A stretch of 5,828 nt of DNA, taken from contig USKL01000110.1 of the NCBI GenBank assembly GCA_900555225.1, positions 1-5,828 of the forward strand. Direction: 5' to 3'. Position 1 is the first letter of the stretch; the number at the start of each line of letters is the position of its first letter. Below, piece by piece: positions 1 through 5,306 of the stretch. The translations under genes and the position numbers were made by a program. The notes beneath the pieces are model-generated. The model was not told the origin of the DNA and ran no database searches. It worked only from the letters and a program-made list of their open reading frames with translations. Origin of the DNA: an uncultured Collinsella sp. GTDB lineage: Bacteria; Actinomycetota; Coriobacteriia; Coriobacteriales; Coriobacteriaceae.

Positions 1-1
1 C

Positions 2-901
2 GTTGTTTTGGGCGTGGTGGACGATATGTCCCCGCTGCGCGCGTATTTTAAGTTCTGCGTGCAGATCTTCGCGGCGCTCGTCGCCGTGTTCCACGGCGTC
101 GTGATCCAGACGCTCTCCAACCCGAACGTCTTTGCTGAAAGCCCGTATTGGGACCTCGGCTGGCTGTCCATCCCCATCACAGTCTTGTGGATCGTCGGCA
201 TCACGAACGCCGTCAACCTCATCGACGGCCTCGACGGCTTGGCCACGGGCATCTGCGGCATCGCGTCGTTCACCATGTTTTCGATGGCCGTTCTCTCGGG
301 CCGCATCGACGCCGCCGCGCTCTCCATTGCGCTCTTTGGCGCCTGTCTGGCCTTTTTGCGCTACAACTTCAACCCCGCAAGCATCTTCTTGGGCGACTCG
401 GGGTCGCTGCTTCTGGGCTTTGCGCTGGGCTCCATCTCGCTGCTCAACGTGAGCCGCACCGCCGCACTCACCTCGCTTATCATCCCGCTCATCGTTGCCG
501 GCGTGCCCATCATCGACACGTTTAGCGCCATTGTGCGCCGCAAGCGCGCCCACATTAGCATCGGGCAGGCCGACAAGGGCCACATCCACCACCGCCTGAT
601 CCAAGAAGGCTACAACCAAAAACAGGCCGTGCTGCTCATCTATGCCTGGTGCATCATGCTTTCGGCCGGCGCCGCCGCGATTAACCAGGTCGAGGTGCCC
701 ATGCGCGTGCTCATCTTTACCGTGCTCGCCATTGGCTCGGCGGCCTTTGCCAAGCATCTGCATCTGTTTGAGCCCGTGCTGCGCCACCATTACAACAAGC
801 GCACGCACGAGGACGAGCTCGTCACCCCCGACGACCCCGCTTTTAAGCAGGAGGAGCAGGCAGCCGAGGAGCGCAAAGAAGAGCGCCACCACAAGCTCTA
901 G
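2..901 (+). CDS. WecA/TagO-type undecaprenyl-phosphate GlcNAc-1-phosphate transferase (5' truncated)
   Basis: This is a polytopic membrane enzyme that, by family, moves a sugar-1-phosphate (usually GlcNAc-1-P) from a UDP-sugar onto undecaprenyl phosphate at the inner face of the membrane. That is the first step toward teichoic-acid-like or other wall polysaccharides. The frame is open from base 2, so the true start lies outside the window; the TTG at 8-10 is internal. Visible motifs, in order, are the catalytic Asp-Asp (VVDDM, about 17-31), NAVNLIDGLDGLA (about 206-244), NPASIFLGDSGS (about 373-406) and GHIHHRL (578-598). The HIHH signature points to the WecA/TagO branch rather than MraY. Several hydrophobic segments alternate with these loops, and the protein ends in a charged tail rich in Glu, Lys and Arg. 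About 299 residues are visible. No terminator with a T-run follows. The exact donor sugar and acceptor pathway cannot be told from this fragment. Confidence 0.9.
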   Translation, partial: VVLGVVDDMSPLRAYFKFCVQIFAALVAVFHGVVIQTLSNPNVFAESPYWDLGWLSIPITVLWIVGITNAVNLIDGLDGLATGICGIASFTMFSMAVLSGRIDAAALSIALFGACLAFLRYNFNPASIFLGDSGSLLLGFALGSISLLNVSRTAALTSLIIPLIVAGVPIIDTFSAIVRRKRAHISIGQADKGHIHHRLIQEGYNQKQAVLLIYAWCIMLSAGAAAINQVEVPMRVLIFTVLAIGSAAFAKHLHLFEPVLRHHYNKRTHEDELVTPDDPAFKQEEQAAEERKEERHHKL

Positions 902-1050
902 GGCAAGCTGCCAAGGATGTGCCAAGGCACCGTTGGCCAAGCGCGGCCGCGCCGCACCCACCGCACAAGCCACCCCTCTCCCGCCCCTCGCCTACTTACG
1001 TCCCGCCCCTCCAATAAACGCGTTATCATCTTGACCCATGAACATACGTT

Positions 1051-1055
1051 AGGAG
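1051..1055 (+). promoter_or_regulatory. Ribosome binding site of trpS
   Basis: AGGAG lies five bases before the ATG at 1061. It fixes that ATG as the start, although the frame stays open back to about 917. The upstream part of that frame has no comparable site and does not resemble the enzyme. Confidence 0.8.
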
Positions 1056-1060
1056 CAATC

Positions 1061-2110
1061 ATGCCAAACGAGAACAGCTACGAAGTCGCGCTGCAAAAGA
1101 GCAACGCCATTCGCGAGGGCCTGGCCAATACGCCCGAGAAGTTCACCATGCTCACCGGTGATCGCCCCACCGGCCGTCTGCACCTGGGCCACTACTTCGG
1201 TACCCTCAAGGGCCGTGTTGAGCTGCAGGACATGGGCGCCAAGACCAACGTGCTCATCGCCGACTACCAGGTCATCACTGACCGCGACACCACCGAGCAC
1301 ATCCAGGACAACGTGTACAACATGGTCATGGACTACCTTGCCTGCGGCATCGACCCCGACAAGACCATGATCTACGCGCACTCCGCCGTGCCCGCCGCCA
1401 ACCAGCTCATGCTGCCGTTCCTGTCGCTGGTGTCCGAGGCCGAGCTGGCGCGCAACCCCACGGTCAAGGCCGAGATGGAGGCCTCGGGCCACGAGCTTAC
1501 CGGCCTCCTGCTCACCTACCCGGTGCACCAGGCCTGCGACATCCTGTTCTGCAAGGGCAACGTGGTGCCGGTCGGTCGCGACCAGCTGCCGCACATCGAG
1601 CTCACCCGCACCATCGCCCGCCGCTTTAACAACCGCTACGGCAAGGTGTTCCCCGAGGTCGAGGCGCTGCTGTCCGAGACCCCGCTGCTGCCCGGCCTGG
1701 ACGGCCGCAAGATGAGCAAGAGCTACGGCAACGCCATCAATATTTCGATGACCGCCGAGGAGACGGCCAAACGCATCAAGAAGAGCCAGACCGACTCCGA
1801 GCGCATGATCACGTTCGATCCCGAGAACCGCCCCGGCGTGTCCGGCCTGCTTTCGACCGCCGCCATCTGCACCGGTCGCTCCGAGGTCGAGATTGCCGAG
1901 GAGATCGGCATGGGCGGCTCCGGCCAGCTCAAGAAGTACGTGACCGAGGCCGTCAACGAGTACTTCGCGCCGATCCGCGAGCGCCGTCAGCGCTACGAGA
2001 ACGATCTGGACTATGTAAAGGACGTCCTGCACGAGGGCAACCGTCGCGCCAACGAGATCGCCGATCAGACCCTGGCAGAGGTTCAGGACGCCATGGGCAT
2101 GGTGTACTAG
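1061..2110 (+). CDS. trpS: Tryptophan--tRNA ligase (TrpRS)
   Basis: This cytoplasmic class I aminoacyl-tRNA synthetase activates tryptophan with ATP and charges tRNA-Trp. The product is 349 residues, slightly longer than the usual 330 or so. The extra length is an N-terminal stretch of about 30 residues before TGDRPTG. The HIGH-type signature is HLGH at residues 41-44 and the KMSKS loop is at 217-221. LLTYPVHQACDIL holds Asp160, the equivalent of the aspartate that recognises the indole nitrogen in characterised TrpRS. It is followed by the family pattern VPVGRDQLPHIELTR. The C-terminal helical domain is complete. The 159-base gap upstream shows no T-box antiterminator motif (AGGGTGGNACCGCG type) and no convincing -35/-10 pair. 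It does contain a GC-only 12-base palindrome at 941-952 without a T-run. A strong terminator follows at 2146-2173, so trpS ends its transcript. Whether it shares a transcript with the upstream transferase is not clear. Confidence 0.97.
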   Translation: MPNENSYEVALQKSNAIREGLANTPEKFTMLTGDRPTGRLHLGHYFGTLKGRVELQDMGAKTNVLIADYQVITDRDTTEHIQDNVYNMVMDYLACGIDPDKTMIYAHSAVPAANQLMLPFLSLVSEAELARNPTVKAEMEASGHELTGLLLTYPVHQACDILFCKGNVVPVGRDQLPHIELTRTIARRFNNRYGKVFPEVEALLSETPLLPGLDGRKMSKSYGNAINISMTAEETAKRIKKSQTDSERMITFDPENRPGVSGLLSTAAICTGRSEVEIAEEIGMGGSGQLKKYVTEAVNEYFAPIRERRQRYENDLDYVKDVLHEGNRRANEIADQTLAEVQDAMGMVY

Positions 2111-2145
2111 ACCGATCTGCTGGCTTGAGCTTTCGATTGCTTTAG

Positions 2146-2173
2146 GGCGGGCGCTACGGCGTCCGCCTTTTTT
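2146..2173 (+). terminator. Intrinsic terminator of trpS
   Basis: A 9-base-pair stem (2146-2154 with 2159-2167, one G-T wobble) closes on the loop TACG with a C-G closing pair. This is the very stable cUACGg tetraloop class. Six T residues follow immediately (2168-2173). It sits 36 bases after the trpS stop codon. Confidence 0.93.
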
Positions 2174-2220
2174 GATGCCCGACCTGTTCGGCTCCGCCCA
2201 TCGCACTCCCCCGACAAACA

Positions 2221-2262
2221 GGAACAGGCCCGCCGGCAGTTAGTTGCCAGCGGGCCTGTTCC
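2221..2262. repeat. Long hairpin in the convergent gap, possible second terminator
   Basis: The 13-base arms GGAACAGGCCCGC (2221-2233) and GCGGGCCTGTTCC (2250-2262) are perfectly complementary. Inside them, after one C-A mismatch, GGCA (2235-2238) pairs with TGCC (2245-2248). There is no T-run on the + side. On the - strand the stem is followed by TGTTTGTC, which is a weak U-rich tail. It could back up termination of - strand read-through, or be a REP-like element. Neither is proven from one copy. Confidence 0.6.
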
Positions 2263-2446
2263 CGAAGTACACCGTTGAATCGCACAGAGGGGAGGAATGC
2301 GAATCAAACTCAACAGGGCAGGCTTTTTCATCGCCTATTGCCTGCTCCGTTGCTGAATACAATATAGTTCACCGTGGTTTACTTTCTAGCGTCAATATGC
2401 TCCGCCACACCTTCTCCATAAGTTAGCCCAGGTAAACCTGCAACGG
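2263..2446. other. Gene-free, A+T-richer intergenic stretch
   Basis: This segment is visibly richer in A+T than its neighbours and lies between two hairpins, within the convergent trpS/MGMT gap. The only reading frames with start codons are very short, such as 2297-2356 on the + strand and 2419-2369 on the - strand. None has a well-spaced ribosome binding site or a recognisable product. No tRNA, riboswitch or other RNA fold was recognised. It may be a decayed gene or neutral spacer. Confidence 0.5.
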
Positions 2447-2487
2447 AAAACCACCACAAAGGGGACAGGCACCTTTGTGGTGGTTTT
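2447..2487 (+). repeat. Inverted repeat copy 1, likely terminator of the MGMT-like gene
   Basis: Perfect 16-base arms (2447-2462 and 2472-2487, core ACCACCACAAAGG) flank the nine-base loop GGACAGGCA. On the - strand the stem starts 16 bases after the MGMT-like stop codon, and the 3' arm itself ends in TTTT, as in an intrinsic terminator. Because the arms are symmetrical and T-ended on both sides, it could also stop read-through from trpS. The same element recurs at 2854-2892 (inverted) and 4433-4471. The base sequence GACC follows copies 1 and 2 on the + side. Confidence 0.88.
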
Positions 2488-2503
2488 GACCACGGCAGAG
2501 CTG

Positions 2504-2824
2504 TTAGAGTCCGGCAGGCCAACGACAGACGGCCAGGTCGACGTGCATGTCGTCCTTAAACGCCACACCCTCCCCTAGCAAAAGCTCACGTTGAGCATCG
2601 GGACCGCCAAAAGCAAAACCCTCGCATATGCGCCCGTCGGCAAACACCACGCGGTGACAGGGAATCTCGCCGGGGCGCGGATTGCTATGCAGGGCATACC
2701 CCACATACCGCGCACTTCGTGGTCGACCGGCAAGCAGCGCCACCTGACCATACGTGGCGACCATCCCCTCGGGGATCTGCTCGACCACCTCGTACACCCG
2801 TTCAAAAAAGCCCTCAGACGCCAT
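2504..2824 (-). CDS. Small MGMT/alkyltransferase-like DNA repair protein with active-site Cys
   Basis: This 106-residue protein corresponds to the C-terminal DNA-binding and active-site domain of O6-alkylguanine-DNA alkyltransferase, without the N-terminal domain found in Ogt or Ada. The helix-turn-helix region spans about residues 23-45. It includes Tyr25, placed to flip the base, and Arg39 in SARYVG, the likely arginine finger. The active-site motif is IPCHRVV with Cys56. This is notable because the size and layout match the alkyltransferase-like (ATL/YbaZ) group, and E. coli ATL has Trp in that place. By family it binds O6-alkylguanine in DNA. With the cysteine present it could also accept the alkyl group, an inference that needs a biochemical test. 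The ATG at 2824 is supported by AGGAG six bases upstream. The gene is flanked on both sides by copies of the same inverted repeat, suggesting a single-gene transcript. Confidence 0.92.
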   Translation of the reverse strand: MASEGFFERVYEVVEQIPEGMVATYGQVALLAGRPRSARYVGYALHSNPRPGEIPCHRVVFADGRICEGFAFGGPDAQRELLLGEGVAFKDDMHVDLAVCRWPAGL

Positions 2825-2830
2825 TGCGTG

Positions 2831-2835
2831 CTCCT
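2831..2835 (-). promoter_or_regulatory. Ribosome binding site of the MGMT-like gene
   Basis: Read on the - strand, AGGAG lies six bases before the ATG at 2824 and fixes the start of this short gene. Confidence 0.75.
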
Positions 2836-2853
2836 ATCAACCGAACCCAGCAT

Positions 2854-2892
2854 AAACCACCACAAAGGTACCTGTCCCCTTTGTGGTGGTTT
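2854..2892 (-). repeat. Inverted repeat copy 2 (opposite orientation), likely terminator of the DegV gene
   Basis: Perfect 15-base arms (2854-2868 and 2878-2892) surround the loop TACCTGTCC. This is the reverse complement of the loop in copies 1 and 3 except for one base, A in place of G. On the - strand the stem begins 11 bases after the DegV stop codon and ends in TTT. On the + side it ends in TTTT. It fills most of the 79-base gap between DegV and the MGMT-like gene, so it probably separates their transcripts. The MGMT-like promoter would then have to lie in or very near the repeat. Confidence 0.88.
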
Positions 2893-2903
2893 TGACCGGA
2901 AAG

Positions 2904-3758
2904 CTAGTTGGCGGGGCGGAAGAAGGCTACGGCTACAGCGCCGGGGCCCACGTGGGTGCCGATGGTGGCGCCGATAGTGTGGATGGGCAGCTCACCCTCG
3001 GCATGGCCGGCCCACAACGCGGCACTGTCCTCGATATACTTCTTGAGCACCGCATCCGAAAGACCCGTATAGCCGAGCGCCAGCGGCATGGAAAAGTCGA
3101 TGCCGCCCGCCTTTTCGACCTTTTGGTTCAGCAGGTTGCGGCCGTTCTTGGAACCGCGCGCCTTGCCCAGCTGCACGATCAGACCGTCCTCGACAGCCAC
3201 CACAGGCTTTACGTTGAGCAGCGTGCCCACGGCGCCGGCCGCAGCAGACAGACGACCGCCGCGCACCAAGTACTCCAGCGTCTCGAGCAGACCGATAACC
3301 ACCACACGGTCGCGCACGGCCTCGACGGCCGCCGCGATCTGGGCCGCGCTACGGCCCTCGTCCACCAAGCGCAGCGCATACTCGACCAGGACGCGCTCGC
3401 CCAGGGTGACGTTGTTGCTATCTACCACGAACACGTCGCCGCCCGGCGCCTCGGCAAGTGCGGTACGGGCACTCTGATTGGTGCCCGAAAGCTTGGCGCC
3501 AACGGTAATAATCACTGCCTCGTCGCCGGCCTCACGCGCCTCGGCAATAGCCTGCGAAAACGCGTACGGGTTGACCTGGCCGGTCTTGGGCAGCTCATCG
3601 CGCTCCACGAGCATCTCGTAAAAGCGCTGGTGATCGATGTCGACGCCATCCATGTACACATCGGTGCCAAAAGTGACGGACAGCGGCAGAACACGCAGAG
3701 CGGGGTGCTCAGCCGGCGACATATCGCTCGCGGAATCGGTAATAATACGAATGGACAT
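2904..3758 (-). CDS. DegV family fatty-acid-binding protein
   Basis: This 284-residue cytoplasmic protein of the DegV/FakB type is complete and of normal family length. Family members hold a fatty acid in a buried pocket. Those that partner with the kinase FakA present it for phosphorylation and use in lipid synthesis. Visible marks are the N-terminal ITDSASDM (6-13), the loop TGQVNP (59-64) where many members have TSQPS, and AKLSGTNQSA (88-97) with the conserved SGT. LEYLVRGGRLS (161-171) and IGTHVGPGAVAVAFF (266-280) with the lipid-headgroup His269 follow. The start at 3758 is chosen because AAAGGA precedes it by six bases and ITDSASD begins at once. The frame extends back to 3863 without family similarity. 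The MarR-family gene lies 119 bases upstream on the same strand. No FakA-like kinase is in the window, so the partner is unknown. Confidence 0.95.
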   Translation of the reverse strand: MSIRIITDSASDMSPAEHPALRVLPLSVTFGTDVYMDGVDIDHQRFYEMLVERDELPKTGQVNPYAFSQAIAEAREAGDEAVIITVGAKLSGTNQSARTALAEAPGGDVFVVDSNNVTLGERVLVEYALRLVDEGRSAAQIAAAVEAVRDRVVVIGLLETLEYLVRGGRLSAAAGAVGTLLNVKPVVAVEDGLIVQLGKARGSKNGRNLLNQKVEKAGGIDFSMPLALGYTGLSDAVLKKYIEDSAALWAGHAEGELPIHTIGATIGTHVGPGAVAVAFFRPAN

Positions 3759-3764
3759 AGCGAA

Positions 3765-3770
3765 TCCTTT
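3765..3770 (-). promoter_or_regulatory. Ribosome binding site of the DegV gene
   Basis: AAAGGA on the - strand, six bases before the ATG at 3758, decides this start over the in-frame upstream ATG at 3863. Confidence 0.75.
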
Positions 3771-3877
3771 CTTTCGCGGACCTCTCGCGGGGAATTTTGA
3801 CAGCAATGCCCCGGCACGGCATACGCACTCAAACGGGACTATGCAGTTGTTAATTGGAAGCAAATGCCTTGGCGGCC

Positions 3878-4327
3878 TTAGATCTCGCGCAGGGTGTTGA
3901 GAATCGTGCGCAGCGACGCATACATCTGCTCGCGCTGCTCCACACCCATAGCCTTACCGGTGGTATCGAGCACCTCGCGAATGATGCGGTCCGCCTCGCT
4001 CATGCTCTCGCCGCCCAGAGCGGTCAGGCGCACCGGAGCACGATACTTAACGGCGGCATCGCCCGAATCATCGACCTCGACGTAGCCACCCTCCTCCAGA
4101 TGCGCCAGCGTACGCGAGACGGCGGCGCGGGTCACGCCTGCCATGCGAGCCAGGTCGGCGCCAGTCAGGCCGTCCTTGCTGCGCTCAAGATAGTACAGGC
4201 ACATAACGTCGGAGCCCTTGAGACCCAGCCTTGCGCCCTCAGACGTCTTAATGCGCTGGATCTCCTTGTAGAGTCCGCTGATCAGTCCGACAAAGTCCTC
4301 GAAACGTGTCTCGTCGCTCTGCTGCAT
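3878..4327 (-). CDS. MarR family transcriptional regulator
   Basis: This 149-residue protein has the size and layout of the MarR family, which act as dimers on palindromic operators and often respond to small hydrophobic ligands. Residues 1-50 form the N-terminal dimerisation helices. LTGADLARMAGVTRAAVSRT (54-73) is the helix-turn-helix with its recognition helix. EEGGYVEVDDSGD to RLTALG (78-105) is the beta wing. The rest is the C-terminal dimerisation helix. The next gene downstream, 119 bases away on the same strand, is the DegV-family fatty-acid-binding protein. The two may be cotranscribed, since I see no T-tailed hairpin between them. A role in lipid control, as for the MarR-type regulator FabT, is only an inference from that neighbour. 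The ribosome site is weak: AAAGG lies about 12 bases before the ATG, further than usual, and no better start is available before residue 42. Confidence 0.93.
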   Translation of the reverse strand: MQQSDETRFEDFVGLISGLYKEIQRIKTSEGARLGLKGSDVMCLYYLERSKDGLTGADLARMAGVTRAAVSRTLAHLEEGGYVEVDDSGDAAVKYRAPVRLTALGGESMSEADRIIREVLDTTGKAMGVEQREQMYASLRTILNTLREI

Positions 4328-4348
4328 GGGAGACGACCGCCTTTCGCT

Positions 4349-4391
4349 TGCATAATGCTAACGGGTAAACATCTTAGTCGCATAAGGCGAC
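4349..4391. promoter_or_regulatory. Candidate operator region upstream of the MarR gene
   Basis: Two short palindromes lie in the leader of the MarR gene. GTCGC-ATAAG-GCGAC (4377-4391) is a perfect 5-5-5 inverted repeat. TTGCATAATGCTAA (4349-4362) is a near-palindrome with half-sites like those reported for MarR-family boxes. MarR genes commonly repress themselves, so these are reasonable binding sites. No convincing -35/-10 pair could be placed alongside them. Confidence 0.3.
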
Positions 4392-4432
4392 ACCCGTACC
4401 CAAATACCCCATTTGTTAACCCATCAACATAA

Positions 4433-4471
4433 AAACCACCACAAAGGGGACAGGCACCTTTGTGGTGGTTT
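4433..4471 (+). repeat. Inverted repeat copy 3, likely terminator of the B3/4 gene
   Basis: It has the same 15-base arms (4433-4447 and 4457-4471) and the same loop GGACAGGCA as copy 1. On the - strand the stem begins 26 bases after the B3/4 stop codon and ends in five T residues (opposite 4435-4431), the best T-run of the three copies. It separates the B3/4 gene from the MarR promoter region. Confidence 0.9.
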
Positions 4472-4497
4472 GGGGCATCAATAGGTTCTAGGCGCCG

Positions 4498-5217
4498 CTA
4501 CAGTTCCACGCAAGGATTGTCGCGGGTCACAAGCGTCTTAATGACAACCGTCGCTCCCAGATAGCGCTCAAGCAGCTCGGCTAAGCGATCGATCGCAGCC
4601 TGGCAATCCCCCATCCGCTCGGGCTCCACGCACTCAATCGCCAGGAACGCATCGGCCGAATCATCAGACAGCGCCGTGCGAACGCCGTCGCGCCAGTTCC
4701 AGCAGCGGCACACAGCGCCCGCATCGTCGATGTAGGCGAGCTCGCCGGGCAGCGTCGGATCGTCCGCCTCCTCGCCAAGCGGCAAGAACGCATCGCCACC
4801 GTCGGTCACCTTCAGGCGAAGGTCCCCCTCGATCGCATGCAGATCCTCGCCTCCCACGGGCAGCGCGTAGGTCAGCGACACCGTGTTGTAAATATCCACC
4901 GCGGGCGTAATGTGGCCCACCGGCTTGCCTTTGAGCACGCGTTTGAGCAAGTTCTCGATCGAGCAGCGCGCGCCTTTCTTGGTCTTGAACAGACGATAGG
5001 CCTCGCGCCATGCCTTGACCGGTGCGTTCTCGCTGATAGTGTCGCTGGTCAGATGACGCTCCGCATCGATATTGGCGCGGTCGAGCAACGCCGCAATCGC
5101 ATCCACGTCCTCTTGAGGAATCTGAGCCGTGGGCTTCATGCCCTCCACGACCACAACACCGACCGCTGCCTGCGGAAACAGCTCCCAGAATGAATCCTCG
5201 GCAATAAAGCTCTTCAT
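4498..5217 (-). CDS. Solo B3/4 (tRNA-binding) domain protein
   Basis: This 239-residue protein is built around the B3/4 domain, otherwise found in the beta subunit of phenylalanyl-tRNA synthetase, where it belongs to the editing region. Free-standing copies form a family of uncertain function. They may hydrolyse mischarged tRNA or bind RNA, which is inference from the domain. Recognisable stretches are AWREAYRLFKTKKGARCSIE (69-88), VDIYNTVSLTYALPVGGEDL (107-126) with the family core, PLGEE (146-150), PGELAYIDD (157-165) and CRCWNWRDGVRT (170-181), which is typical of the solo family. The N-terminal 60 residues precede the domain, and a C-terminal helix follows. I chose the ATG at 5217 because GGGAG lies five bases upstream. 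The in-frame ATG at 5232 has no ribosome site before it. The carboxykinase gene ends 89 bases upstream on the same strand. The inverted repeat copy 3 lies just downstream. Confidence 0.88.
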   Translation of the reverse strand: MKSFIAEDSFWELFPQAAVGVVVVEGMKPTAQIPQEDVDAIAALLDRANIDAERHLTSDTISENAPVKAWREAYRLFKTKKGARCSIENLLKRVLKGKPVGHITPAVDIYNTVSLTYALPVGGEDLHAIEGDLRLKVTDGGDAFLPLGEEADDPTLPGELAYIDDAGAVCRCWNWRDGVRTALSDDSADAFLAIECVEPERMGDCQAAIDRLAELLERYLGATVVIKTLVTRDNPCVEL

Positions 5218-5222
5218 ACGCT

Positions 5223-5227
5223 CTCCC
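5223..5227 (-). promoter_or_regulatory. Ribosome binding site of the B3/4 gene
   Basis: GGGAG on the - strand, five bases before the ATG at 5217, decides this start over the ATG at 5232, which would place the site inside the coding region. Confidence 0.7.
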
Positions 5228-5237
5228 TTCATTGTGC

Positions 5238-5273
5238 GCGCCCGAGTGAGGGCGCCTAAACAAAAAGCGCCCT
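5238..5273 (-). promoter_or_regulatory. Three mutually complementary segments between the carboxykinase and B3/4 genes
   Basis: On the - strand the order is GGGCGC (5272-5267), GCGCCC (5255-5250) and GGGCGC (5243-5238). The middle block can pair with either neighbour. The first hairpin has a 7-base-pair stem (with 5273 and 5249) and TTTTTGTTTAG in its loop. The second has a six-base loop and ends just before the B3/4 ribosome site. Either it is a degenerate terminator of the carboxykinase gene, or it is an alternative-fold leader for the B3/4 gene. The T-run is in a loop and not after a stem, so it is not a textbook terminator. Confidence 0.35.
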
Positions 5274-5306
5274 TACAACGGCCACCTTCAAAGTCCTACG
5301 GTGCCG

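Noticed and set aside
941..952. Palindrome GCGCGGCCGCGC between the transferase and trpS
   Set aside because: It has no loop and no T-run, and consists only of G and C in a GC-rich spacer. Neither a terminator nor an operator can be argued.
1031..1050. TTGACC at 1031 as a -35 box of trpS
   Set aside because: A -10 box at normal spacing would fall on the ribosome site, so it cannot serve the ATG at 1061.
902..1060. T-box riboswitch upstream of trpS
   Set aside because: The gap is only 159 bases, lacks the conserved antiterminator sequence and has no terminator hairpin with a T-run.
1049..2206. Long open frame on the - strand opposite trpS
   Set aside because: It is antisense to an unmistakable TrpRS and its product is a Val/Gly/His/Leu-rich string with no motif. 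This is the expected by-product of high GC at third codon positions.
2297..2356. 19-residue + strand frame preceded by GGAGG
   Set aside because: The purine run abuts the ATG with almost no spacing, the peptide is unremarkable, and no regulated gene follows on that strand.
2107..2419. Chain of three short - strand frames (2419-2369, 2372-2328, 2331-2107) joined by GTGA and ATGA overlaps
   Set aside because: The overlaps look like translational coupling, but the peptides are 16, 14 and 74 residues without ribosome sites at good spacing or family resemblance. The last runs through the hairpin and the trpS terminator.
2883..3800. Long open frame on the + strand opposite the DegV gene
   Set aside because: It mirrors the DegV coding region, has no family motifs, and runs through repeat copy 2 territory at its start. 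It is a shadow frame.
2447..4471. CRISPR array from the repeated elements
   Set aside because: There are only three copies, they lie hundreds of bases apart across genes, one is inverted, and each is a self-complementary terminator-like hairpin.
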